Assembly: GCA_002422125.1 (NCBI GenBank)
Contig: DITF01000017.1
Span: forward strand, 7,606 to 14,910
DNA: 7,305 nucleotides
DNA from: a bacterium UBP17_UBA6191
GTDB taxonomy: Bacteria; Muiribacteriota; UBA6191
Direction of reading: 5' to 3'
The position numbers and the translations under genes are program-made. The notes under the pieces are model-generated. The model was not told the DNA's origin and did not search any database. It saw nothing but the letters and a program-made list of their open reading frames with translations. Numbering within the stretch: position 1 is the first letter of the stretch; each line of letters opens with the position of its first letter. Below are positions 1-6,392 of this stretch, piece by piece.

Positions 1-206
1 TGAATCTGTAAAACCCTTGGCTCGGGTACAGTTATAGTGGCCACCGCTTTAATGGGTTGGGAAGCACCATACACATCAACCCGGACTCGCTCAATAATCA
101 TGGGATGAGCCCGACCTGTACGAATACTCTGCAGATTTGAAATGAGAGACTCTACAGCCTTCTCCATTTTATCTTCCATGTCTAATATCGTTTCCTGAGC
201 GGACAT
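1..206 (-). CDS. frr: Ribosome recycling factor, N-terminal part (runs off left edge)
   Basis: Ribosome recycling factor (RRF) works in the cytoplasm with EF-G to split the post-termination ribosome. Translating the minus strand from the ATG at 206-204 gives a protein starting MSAQETILDMEDKMEKAVES, then LQSIRTGRAHP and VYGASQPIKAVATITVPEPR. These are the hallmark N-terminal helix, the RTGRA motif and the start of the beta-rich domain II of RRF. Only 68 of the roughly 185 codons usual for the family are present; the rest lies beyond the left edge. The start is well supported by a strong Shine-Dalgarno AGGAGGT at 217-211, four bases before the ATG. The gene follows pyrH by 25 bp in the same direction, so the two are almost certainly cotranscribed, matching the common pyrH-frr pairing. 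There is no sign of damage in the visible part. Identification is by recognised motifs and context. Confidence 0.95.
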   Translation of the reverse strand, partial: MSAQETILDMEDKMEKAVESLISNLQSIRTGRAHPMIIERVRVDVYGASQPIKAVATITVPEPRVLQI

Positions 207-231
207 CTGAACCTCCTATATGTTAACTGAC

Positions 232-930
232 TCAGTGAATCAGAGTCCCGATGCTCTTTCCATTTACGAGGTCCACAATACTGTTTTTCTCAAAGATATT
301 CAACACTCTGATTGGAATCCCTCTTTGCTGACACAAGGCAATTGCCCCTGCGTCCATTACGGAAAGGCCCTGAGATATTACCTGTGCAAAGGAGATCTCG
401 GAGTACAGTCGAGCATTTGGACTTTTTACCGGATCCCCGTCATAAACTCCATTGACCTTGGTGGCCTTAATCAAAAGTTCAGCTCCAATCTCCGCAGCTC
501 TTAGTGCCCCCGCTGAGTCTGTGGTCACAAAAGGATTACCCGTTCCCCCTGCAAACACCACCACCTTGCCTTCCTGCAAATACTCTCTTGCCTTGGCTGC
601 ATTATACAATTCTACATACTGGCCCAAAGCAAACGGGGTTGTAACAACACTAGGAATCCCAGAAGCACGAAACAGTTCCGCTAACCCTACGGCATTAATC
701 ACAGTAGCCAACATGCCCATAAAATCAGACATCACTGGGTCCATGCCCTTACTTTTGCCCTGAACCCCGCGAAATATGTTGCCCCCTCCTACAACAATAC
801 CTATTTGTATGCCCGTCTCACGAAGAACTTTGATTTGGTCCCCTAACTGGCTGACTAAGGAGGCTTCAATACCTCTACCATCCACTCCACCTAAAGCTTC
901 CCCACTCATTTTTATCAGAATTCTCTGCAT
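232..930 (-). CDS. pyrH: UMP kinase (uridylate kinase)
   Basis: Cytoplasmic bacterial-type UMP kinase, which phosphorylates UMP to UDP with ATP in pyrimidine nucleotide synthesis; in the family it is a hexamer activated by GTP and inhibited by UTP. The 232-residue protein is close to the usual 235-245. It shows the amino-acid-kinase fold motifs in order: KMSGEALGG (7-15), VVGGGNIFRG (46-55), the UMP-binding region DFMGMLATVINA (69-80), FAGGTGNPFVTTDSAGALRA (126-145), KATKVNGVYDGDP (155-167) and VMDAGAIALCQQRGIPIRVLN (191-211). Many relatives have MDxTA where this one has MDAGA; E. coli also lacks the Thr, so function should be intact. The ATG at 930 is chosen because an in-frame TAG lies 33 bases upstream with no other good start between; it has a G-rich GGGG Shine-Dalgarno-like stretch about five bases before it. 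It sits downstream of tsf, behind an intrinsic terminator, and 25 bp ahead of frr. Confidence 0.97.
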   Translation of the reverse strand: MQRILIKMSGEALGGVDGRGIEASLVSQLGDQIKVLRETGIQIGIVVGGGNIFRGVQGKSKGMDPVMSDFMGMLATVINAVGLAELFRASGIPSVVTTPFALGQYVELYNAAKAREYLQEGKVVVFAGGTGNPFVTTDSAGALRAAEIGAELLIKATKVNGVYDGDPVKSPNARLYSEISFAQVISQGLSVMDAGAIALCQQRGIPIRVLNIFEKNSIVDLVNGKSIGTLIH

Positions 931-970
931 ATTTTCCCCATTCCCAAGAATCTTTGCCTAATATCTGGCG

Positions 971-993
971 AAAAAAAAAGCCCTTGCGGGCTT
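971..993 (-). terminator. Rho-independent terminator between tsf and pyrH
   Basis: Read on the minus strand, a perfect 6-bp stem AAGCCC/GGGCTT (993-988 with 983-978) closes a GCAA loop and is followed directly by a run of T (977-971). GCAA is a GNRA tetraloop, which stabilises RNA hairpins. The element starts 14 bases after the tsf stop codon and ends 40 bases before the pyrH start. It would end or attenuate rpsB-tsf transcripts. The upstream A-rich flank means the plus-strand reading has only a poor T stretch, so its main direction is minus. Confidence 0.88.
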
Positions 994-1006
994 CTTTGTT
1001 GGTGAA

Positions 1007-1930
1007 CTATACCTTCACCTGGCTCATCACCTCAGCGGCGAAGTCACCTTGTTTTTTCTCAATTCCTTCTCCAAGTACAAAACGGGCAAACCTGCGAATT
1101 GCAAGCTCAGTCCCAACTGTTTTGCCATGAGATTCCAGCAATTGAGTAATTTTGGTTTTAGGATCCTTCACAAAAGGCTGATGCATAAGGCAAACATCTT
1201 CATAAAATTTACCGAGTTTTCCCTCGGCAATCTTATCTAGCATCTCTTCTTTTTTGCCTTCCTTGCGCAAGACTTCCTTGTAAATCTCAAGTTCCTTCAA
1301 AATTGCGTCTTGAGGAACTTCCTGCTTGGTCAAATACCGAGGCGCAGCTGCAGCCGTGTGCATCGCCAAATCCTTGGAGAACTCAATAAATTGAGACGAA
1401 CTCGCCTTGGAACCATCCCCAAGACCAATCTCCACCACAGTGCCAATACTACCAGCACCATGAATGTAACTTGTCATATAAGAGCCAGCTCCATGGAAAA
1501 ATTCCAATCGCCTTAAAGTAATTTTTTCACCCATTTTGGCAATTTTTTCACTGATAGCCTGTTCTACTGTCAGATCTCCCAGTTTATGAGCCAAAACACT
1601 TTCTACTGTAGTCAATTTTTGATTGACTACCAATTGAGCGATTTGATCAGCCAATCCCAAAAAATCATCTGTTTTAGCTACAAAATCTGTTTCGCAATTC
1701 AATTCCACTAAGGCTGCTGTTTTACCATCAGACGACACAAAAGCCCGAACGGCCCCTTCAGCAGCAACCCGGCCAGCCTTCTTACTAGCCGCAGCCAGTC
1801 CCTGCTTCCGTAGATGCTCAACGGCTTTTTCCATATCTCCAGAAGCTGCGTCAAGCGCTTTTTTGCATTCCATCATGCCTGCGCCAGTTTTCTCTCTAAG
1901 TGTCTTCACATCCTGTGCTGTAAAGCTCAT
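1007..1930 (-). CDS. tsf: Translation elongation factor Ts
   Basis: EF-Ts is the cytoplasmic guanine-nucleotide exchange factor that releases GDP from EF-Tu. The 307-residue protein, slightly longer than the 283 of E. coli, has the N-terminal UBA-like domain (about 4-45, with VKTLREKTGAGMMECKKAL), the exchange motif TDFVAKTDDF (81-90) whose Asp-Phe pair inserts into EF-Tu, the core subdomains with HTAAAAPRYL (191-200), the region QPFVKDPKTKITQLL (251-265), and the C-terminal RFVLGEGIEKKQGDFAAEV (283-301). All match the standard family layout, so it is complete. The ATG at 1930 has a good Shine-Dalgarno GAGGAG at 1940-1935. It lies 39 bp after rpsB in the same direction, the classic rpsB-tsf operon, and is followed by an intrinsic terminator. 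The extra length appears to be in the middle of the core, before and around residues 100-160, and is within normal family variation. Confidence 0.98.
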   Translation of the reverse strand: MSFTAQDVKTLREKTGAGMMECKKALDAASGDMEKAVEHLRKQGLAAASKKAGRVAAEGAVRAFVSSDGKTAALVELNCETDFVAKTDDFLGLADQIAQLVVNQKLTTVESVLAHKLGDLTVEQAISEKIAKMGEKITLRRLEFFHGAGSYMTSYIHGAGSIGTVVEIGLGDGSKASSSQFIEFSKDLAMHTAAAAPRYLTKQEVPQDAILKELEIYKEVLRKEGKKEEMLDKIAEGKLGKFYEDVCLMHQPFVKDPKTKITQLLESHGKTVGTELAIRRFARFVLGEGIEKKQGDFAAEVMSQVKV

Positions 1931-1969
1931 GATTCTCCTCTACGATGATCATTTCCTGAATTCACAGGT

Positions 1970-2695
1970 TTAGTTCAATTCCACTTCTTCTTTTTCCTGC
2001 TTCACTCTGCTGGCTTCTCGAGCCTCCATGATTGCCTCTGTCAGATATCCAACAATTGTCTTGATGGAACGAATCGCATCATCATTGCCTGGAATTACAT
2101 AGTCAATGTTTTCAGGGTTGCAGTTTGTGTCTGTGATAGCCACAACGGGAATATTGAGTTTATTGCATTCATCAATGGCAATTTTTTCTTTGCTAGGATC
2201 CACCACAAAAACCATTTGAGGCAAATCGTTCATTTCACGAATACCTTTTAAGTCCCGACTCAAATTCTGTAACTCCCTTAAACGGCGAGCCTTTTCTTTT
2301 TTGCCGAGCTTGTCAATCTCACCATTCTCTACCATTCTTTCCAACTTTTTCAGATAAGCGATGCGAGCACGAATGGTCTTAAAGTTGGTCAGCATTCCAC
2401 CCAACCAGCGATAGTTCACATAGTGAACTCCACAATGAATGGCGTTTTCAGCCACAATTTCTTGGCATTGTTTTTTGGTGGAAACAAAAAGAATATTTCC
2501 CCCGCCCTGAATAACCTCTTTCATGGCGCGGCATGCCTTGACAATCAACTTTACGGTTTGCTGCAAATCAATAATATGAATGTCATTGCGCTTGGTGTAA
2601 ATGAAGGGAGCCATTCTAGGATCCCATTTGTGAGTCTGATGTCCAAAATGAACCCCTGATTCCAGGAGGCTCTTGATCGATACCTTAGTCAACAT
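1970..2695 (-). CDS. rpsB: 30S ribosomal protein S2
   Basis: Small-subunit ribosomal protein S2, which joins late in 30S assembly and helps dock protein S1. The 241-residue product has the family's typical length. It shows SLLESGVHFGHQTHKWDPRM (9-28), RNDIHIIDLQQTV (36-48), VNYRWLGGMLTNF (93-105), a charged helical-hairpin region (about 107-155) that forms the protruding coiled coil of S2, and the S2 signature area PQMVFVVDPSKEKIAIDEC (159-177) followed by DTNCNPENIDYVIPGNDDAIRSI (189-211). The C-terminal tail is acidic and short. The ATG at 2695 is preceded by a Shine-Dalgarno AAGGAGT ending about five bases before it. It is the first gene of the minus-strand cluster and diverges from the lipoprotein gene at 2860, so its promoter must lie in that intergenic region or just inside the lipoprotein gene. 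In several bacteria S2 represses its own mRNA through the leader; whether that holds here is unknown. Confidence 0.98.
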   Translation of the reverse strand: MLTKVSIKSLLESGVHFGHQTHKWDPRMAPFIYTKRNDIHIIDLQQTVKLIVKACRAMKEVIQGGGNILFVSTKKQCQEIVAENAIHCGVHYVNYRWLGGMLTNFKTIRARIAYLKKLERMVENGEIDKLGKKEKARRLRELQNLSRDLKGIREMNDLPQMVFVVDPSKEKIAIDECNKLNIPVVAITDTNCNPENIDYVIPGNDDAIRSIKTIVGYLTEAIMEAREASRVKQEKEEVELN

Positions 2696-2811
2696 AAAAA
2701 ACTCCTTTTGGTTGTTAACCCCTCCTGTCTGCCGCTAGCGAATTCTGAATGATTCAGAACCACCGTGCCAGTCAGCCATTGTGTTGGACAGAAGTTGTAC
2801 TACTCTACTTG
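2696..2811 (-). promoter_or_regulatory. Putative 5' leader of rpsB-tsf mRNA
   Basis: If transcription starts at the candidate promoter at 2846-2818, the mRNA has a leader of roughly 115 bases. It contains a hairpin-capable palindrome (2759-2743), a strong but unused Shine-Dalgarno-like AGGAGGGG (2726-2719), a small GGTT/AACC hairpin (2720-2710) and then the Shine-Dalgarno actually used, next to the rpsB ATG. There is no start codon suitably placed after the upstream Shine-Dalgarno-like site. Long structured leaders with autoregulation are known for rpsB in some proteobacteria. The sequence here shows only the parts, not the mechanism. Confidence 0.3.
2743..2759. repeat. Perfect 17-bp palindrome in the rpsB/lipoprotein divergent region
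   Basis: TTCTGAAT and its exact reverse complement ATTCAGAA flank a single central base. The site is 48 bases upstream of the rpsB start codon and about 100 bases upstream of the preferred lipoprotein start. On DNA it looks like an operator for a dimeric regulator. In rpsB leader RNA it could instead fold as a 6-bp stem with a 5-base loop. No T run follows, so it is not a terminator. I do not recognise it as a known regulator's consensus. Confidence 0.5.
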
Positions 2812-2817
2812 TTGGGC

Positions 2818-2846
2818 ATGTTATCTAACTTGCCCGGGAAAATCAA
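2818..2846 (-). promoter_or_regulatory. Candidate sigma-70-type promoter for rpsB
   Basis: On the minus strand TTGATT (2846-2841) and TAACAT (2823-2818) are separated by 17 bases, each matching four of six consensus positions. It points toward rpsB and would place the transcript start near 2811. It is the best-spaced pair I found in the divergent region but is only a moderate match. It overlaps the area where a ribosome would bind for the lipoprotein gene, so the two transcription units may interfere. The plus-strand promoter of the lipoprotein gene was not located with confidence. Confidence 0.3.
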
Positions 2847-2859
2847 TAAGGCAAATCTT

Positions 2860-4335
2860 ATGCGAACTACATCAGGTTCCGAAGTCTTGTTTATGAATGC
2901 TCTCATCAATGTGCTATTTCCGCTTTTATGTGTAGGATTATTCTTTCTTGGTTGCGGTCCTGAGGAACTAAGTCAAAGGATTAACTCAGACAACCCCTTG
3001 CGCACCAGTTTGAGCGGAACCATATTTAACCTTGACTCACAAAACTTCAGTCGTGACGCGGAAGTGATTATCCAACCCGGAGACTATAAGGTACACTCTG
3101 ATGCTTTTGGTCGTTTCCTGATTCCTGAAATTACTCCAGGACAATATATGGTTTCAGTGCGATCGGGTTTATATCTCACCAGTATGGATATTACGGTTCC
3201 CGAAACCACCATAGCCCAGATTGAACTGCATTTTGGTCGCTTTGAACGAGGTGCTCAGACCATTTTCTTTCAGGAAGGTCCGGTATGGCTGGAAATGCAA
3301 AGTCAGGATCCAACCCAGCATGTAACGCCCTTGGCCAATTTGCAGTCATTCTCAGAAATTCAGGATGTTTTGCCTCACCCATTTGCCGCCAACACTATCC
3401 TATTTTCGGGAAGGATGAATCCTGGAGATAGAATGGATCTGTATTGGGCCGATTTGAGTCAAGACTGTCTCAATTGTGTCATCAAGATATACGGAGACAC
3501 ACAAACCAACTTTGACAGTCGCCAGCCCAACCTAAGTCCTGATGGTAAAGTTTTGGTTTTTTTGCAGAATCAGGTCATGATGAAGGCACCAATGTCAGAT
3601 GCTATCCAAGCTGTCAGTCCCCTAATTGATCAAAACCGTCTGCCTTGGATTAAACTTGATAACCAATTGCAACCCTTTCCTGTGCTGGAACGGGATCGGT
3701 TGGGCGAATTGGTAAACAATGGGATTCCCAATCCTGCCCCAGCCCGTACTCTTACCGATCCTGCTGAATGTCCTGGGGTAGTGAGTGCCTTAGACTGGCA
3801 TCCCTTTGAGAACATGATCGCTTTTTTGGCCCGTCCTGTGGATACATTGGCCCCCACCAGATCGGTCATTTGCTCCAACTTAAGCACTATTGAACAAATT
3901 TTTATCTTAAGTGTGGTGGAGTCAGCTACGGCCTCAGCCGCCAGACAAATTACCAGAGATGCCTCTATTAAAACCAATTTAAGATTTAATCCTAAAGGAT
4001 TTGGGCTGTTCACAAGCCTTGAAAATACGGCGGTTGTACCTAGTGAGCACTATCTGACAGAAGCCCCTCTCAGGTACAATGGCAGCGTTTATTACATTGT
4101 CCTCGGCCCTAGAGCTCGCAGTTATGATTACGACATCTCAATCGATCAAAAACGCATTTTATATATAGATGATCAGGTTACTACCGCTGGTAGTTTCCCC
4201 CAGATTATGGAAGCTTCCTTGATTTATGGAAATGTTGTACAGCCAAGAGCAGTCACCAATTACCGCTATGCCGCTTCTATAAAATCCCCAAGGTATTTGA
4301 GCTTCTGGCCCAGAACCTTCAGAGCTCAGAATTGA
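2860..4335 (+). CDS. Predicted outer-envelope lipoprotein with carboxypeptidase-regulatory-like domain and TolB-like propeller repeats
   Basis: Exported lipoprotein of unknown function. The signal peptide core NVLFPLLCVGLFFLGC ends in a lipobox (FLGC) with the lipidated Cys encoded at 2953-2955. The following Gly-Pro is not an Asp-type inner-membrane retention signal, so outer-membrane sorting is likely if E. coli rules apply. After the Cys comes a beta-sandwich like the carboxypeptidase regulatory / Ig-like family (SGTIFN...DAFGRFLIPEITPGQYMVSV, encoded about 3010-3170). The rest resembles a WD40-like/TolB propeller: RQPNLSPDGKVLVFLQ (about 3520-3566), ALDWHPFENMIAFLA (about 3787-3830) and DISIDQKRILYIDD (about 4132-4175) are PD40-type repeats. 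Four Cys in the mature part, including a CLNC pair, could form disulfides. The reading frame is open from an ATG at 2749, but that start has no Shine-Dalgarno and puts a long non-signal stretch before the hydrophobic core. I prefer ATG 2860 (491 residues, AAGG eight bases upstream); ATG 2893, giving a 21-residue signal peptide, is the alternative. It diverges from rpsB and converges with the barrel gene. Confidence 0.85.
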   Translation: MRTTSGSEVLFMNALINVLFPLLCVGLFFLGCGPEELSQRINSDNPLRTSLSGTIFNLDSQNFSRDAEVIIQPGDYKVHSDAFGRFLIPEITPGQYMVSVRSGLYLTSMDITVPETTIAQIELHFGRFERGAQTIFFQEGPVWLEMQSQDPTQHVTPLANLQSFSEIQDVLPHPFAANTILFSGRMNPGDRMDLYWADLSQDCLNCVIKIYGDTQTNFDSRQPNLSPDGKVLVFLQNQVMMKAPMSDAIQAVSPLIDQNRLPWIKLDNQLQPFPVLERDRLGELVNNGIPNPAPARTLTDPAECPGVVSALDWHPFENMIAFLARPVDTLAPTRSVICSNLSTIEQIFILSVVESATASAARQITRDASIKTNLRFNPKGFGLFTSLENTAVVPSEHYLTEAPLRYNGSVYYIVLGPRARSYDYDISIDQKRILYIDDQVTTAGSFPQIMEASLIYGNVVQPRAVTNYRYAASIKSPRYLSFWPRTFRAQN

Positions 4336-6302
4336 TTGTGATAAGACACAGTGACCTCTGTGCCACTGGGCTTAAACAGACTACCTGCGTATTTGCCTTC
4401 TTCTACGGCTAATGAGAACTCCAAAGACTTATCCCAACTCATATCAAATGGATGCTCTAAAACCATCTGCATTCTTAAAAGTTCCTGCCTTGCCAAAAGG
4501 TTAGGAGTTGTCTGCTTCTGATATTGCCATTCCAAAGATGCCTGGGTTCGGGAAAAAATTTCAGTGTTCAGATCTAAAGCCATGGTATCGCGGTGGCTCA
4601 AGATCAACCCACCTTCATCCAGTCTTTGTCTCTGATAATAAAATCCAGGCCAAAGTCCCTTGTTTCCCAGAGGAATCAAATACCTGAGGCCCGAGTGCAC
4701 AACTCTTTCCCGATCTTCCTGTGCCCTGATAGGACTCAGCCTTTCAATATCTCGAAGTCTTAAGGAAGAATCACTAACCAATCGACCCCATTGCTTTTGC
4801 AGACCAAAATGCAAAGTCTGGGTATCTTCGGTCGCCAATCCTGGCGTAACATCCTCATCGGACTGAAGCCAATGCATATCAAACAAAAGGTCCTTATGAC
4901 CCATGGGATCCACAAGTCTGGTGTAAATCGCTGGCCGCCTAACTGTTTTGGAATCCAGTCCCTGCACAAAACTTCTGGCCTCAAACAGCTCTACTTCCCA
5001 GTCTCCCCAACTGACAACCTCACCAATCCGGCCCAAAATTTCCTGAGAGTCTGAACCGGTTTCACCACTGAGGCTAAACCAGTCTCGCCCCAACCTGCGA
5101 TAGGACAACTCTCCAAAAGCACGACCATCGGCATAGGCAAGTTGCATCATCCCCGCAGCATCTGACACTTCTCTAACAGCTCTGGGGCCACCATGAGAGA
5201 GATTTAACTCGGCCCGCATTCCCAGATGACGGGCCAATGACTTTTCCACAAACCAACCCAGATTTAATCCAGCCCGGCCTCCATTTTGATCTTGTCTGGA
5301 TGCCAGCACCTCAAAGCCAAAAAGATCGGTGTTTTTTGTACTTTTGGTGTAACGAAATCCACCTATCCAGGTTTTTTCCCTTTCAAAGTCTGGACCTGTA
5401 AAAATCCCCTCATCCAGATACCCTGCCAGCACCTGAGCCTCACTGTCCTTATCAAACAGACTCCATTGAGCCCCAAACCACCCTCTCTGAAGCCCAAGGG
5501 ACACATCCTGGGGCAACTGGTGGCCCAAAACCAGATGATGAGCCCGGGAACGAAACTCAAGACGCATCCTCTCAAGCAATACATCTTCTTCAGAATGCCA
5601 GATGCTGCTGCCTGCCTTCAAAGAAACATCTGCCATGTATTCTCGGTCTTCCAATCTCTCCGTGCTGACAATGGCATGTCGATACGATAACCGTGTTCCA
5701 GACTGTCCAGGAATATCTTCAGCATCCCTGGAATAAGTGGCATGGTGAAAAGCTGCCTTCTGGGCATAGGTGGAACGATCCTTTAACTCCCTTTGGGCAA
5801 ACTGTAGCATCTCTTGATTTAAGATCGATTGAGCTTGTCGAATCTGAGCCTCACTGAGAAACTCTCCCTGTCTCAGCTCATAAAGTATGGCCTCAGAATT
5901 TTTTTCCCGTGCCAGTAGTCGTTTTACAAACTGAAGCTGACTCTCCGTAGTAACCGAGTGTAATAGATAGCGTCGGATCAGGTCTAATGTTTCCGGGCTG
6001 ATCGATTCCTTTGACTCATCGGGCTTAACCTCACCCTGGGCCATAAACTTTCGTCGTTGCAAGCGAACAGCCTCCACCAGACTTATTTTTTTTTCGGCTG
6101 TGACAAATGGAATCCTTTGCGTAACCGTCTCAGCATCCTCAAAGCTCAACTCTAAACCCAAGATACGATGAGCCAAGGCTACCTCTTCTGGACTTTTAGC
6201 CTCCTGTAGCAAAACATCGCGGTAATGATCGGAAAACACGGATGCCCCAACTACTGATGATGGGATTAGAATATACAAAACATACAAAAGCGGTCTGAAC
6301 AT
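4326..6302 (-). CDS. Predicted outer-membrane beta-barrel protein with helical periplasmic N-terminal domain
   Basis: Unrecognised 658-residue exported protein. It has a signal peptide MFRPLLYVLYILIPSSVVGA with a VGA signal-peptidase-I site. A region rich in charged, helix-forming sequence follows (about 22-185, with heptad-like LLAREKNSEAILYELRQGEF and SEAQIRQAQSILNQEMLQFAQREL). From about residue 200 to the end there are alternating-hydrophobicity strands with many aromatic ends and Gly turns, such as MRLEFRSRAHHLVLGHQL, MRAELNLSHGG and AFGELSYRRLGRDWFSLSGE. No Cys is seen, and the protein ends EVTVSYHNQF with a terminal Phe, as expected for a BAM-assembled barrel. About 460 residues would fit some 18-22 strands, an estimate only. 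The frame is open to a TTG at 6308, but ATG 6302 gives the better signal peptide. Shine-Dalgarno is weak. The gene lies 90 bp after the Ig/NTF2 gene in the same direction and overlaps the lipoprotein gene by 10 bp at the 3' ends. The transported or bound substrate is unknown. Confidence 0.8.
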   Translation of the reverse strand: MFRPLLYVLYILIPSSVVGASVFSDHYRDVLLQEAKSPEEVALAHRILGLELSFEDAETVTQRIPFVTAEKKISLVEAVRLQRRKFMAQGEVKPDESKESISPETLDLIRRYLLHSVTTESQLQFVKRLLAREKNSEAILYELRQGEFLSEAQIRQAQSILNQEMLQFAQRELKDRSTYAQKAAFHHATYSRDAEDIPGQSGTRLSYRHAIVSTERLEDREYMADVSLKAGSSIWHSEEDVLLERMRLEFRSRAHHLVLGHQLPQDVSLGLQRGWFGAQWSLFDKDSEAQVLAGYLDEGIFTGPDFEREKTWIGGFRYTKSTKNTDLFGFEVLASRQDQNGGRAGLNLGWFVEKSLARHLGMRAELNLSHGGPRAVREVSDAAGMMQLAYADGRAFGELSYRRLGRDWFSLSGETGSDSQEILGRIGEVVSWGDWEVELFEARSFVQGLDSKTVRRPAIYTRLVDPMGHKDLLFDMHWLQSDEDVTPGLATEDTQTLHFGLQKQWGRLVSDSSLRLRDIERLSPIRAQEDRERVVHSGLRYLIPLGNKGLWPGFYYQRQRLDEGGLILSHRDTMALDLNTEIFSRTQASLEWQYQKQTTPNLLARQELLRMQMVLEHPFDMSWDKSLEFSLAVEEGKYAGSLFKPSGTEVTVSYHNQF

Positions 6303-6392
6303 CGTCAAAAACTATCGGCCTGAATCAGCTAAGCTGCGAGTTAGGCTGGTTGGAGGTTCTAACAGTAAATCCCATAAGACCATAACTTTTGT

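Noticed and set aside
220..763. Plus-strand open frames across pyrH (220-504 and 452-763)
   Set aside because: They lie antisense to the clearly real pyrH gene, lack family motifs and have no convincing ribosome binding sites.
3630..4013. A 127-codon minus-strand open frame within the lipoprotein gene
   Set aside because: The plus strand carries recognisable propeller repeats over the same bases; the minus frame shows no motif or start signal.
4347..4368. Two alternative hairpins (CACAG/CTGTG and CAGTG/CACTG) just after the lipoprotein stop codon
   Set aside because: Stems are only 5 bp, no T run follows on either strand, and the sequence is coding for the barrel protein; not a terminator.
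5286..5690. A 134-codon plus-strand open frame antisense to the barrel gene
   Set aside because: Its composition (rich in Lys, Pro, Ser, Leu with no domain pattern) is as expected for the shadow of a coding strand, and the minus-strand gene has strong export features.
5433..5856. A 13-base direct repeat (5433-5445 and 5844-5856) within the barrel gene
   Set aside because: It is isolated, lies in coding sequence in unrelated protein contexts and has no further copies; chance is sufficient.
6303..6392. Possible terminator or promoter in the gap between the Ig/NTF2 gene and the barrel gene
   Set aside because: Only very short imperfect inverted repeats such as AGCTAAGCT and poor promoter-like hexamers are present; nothing rises above chance.
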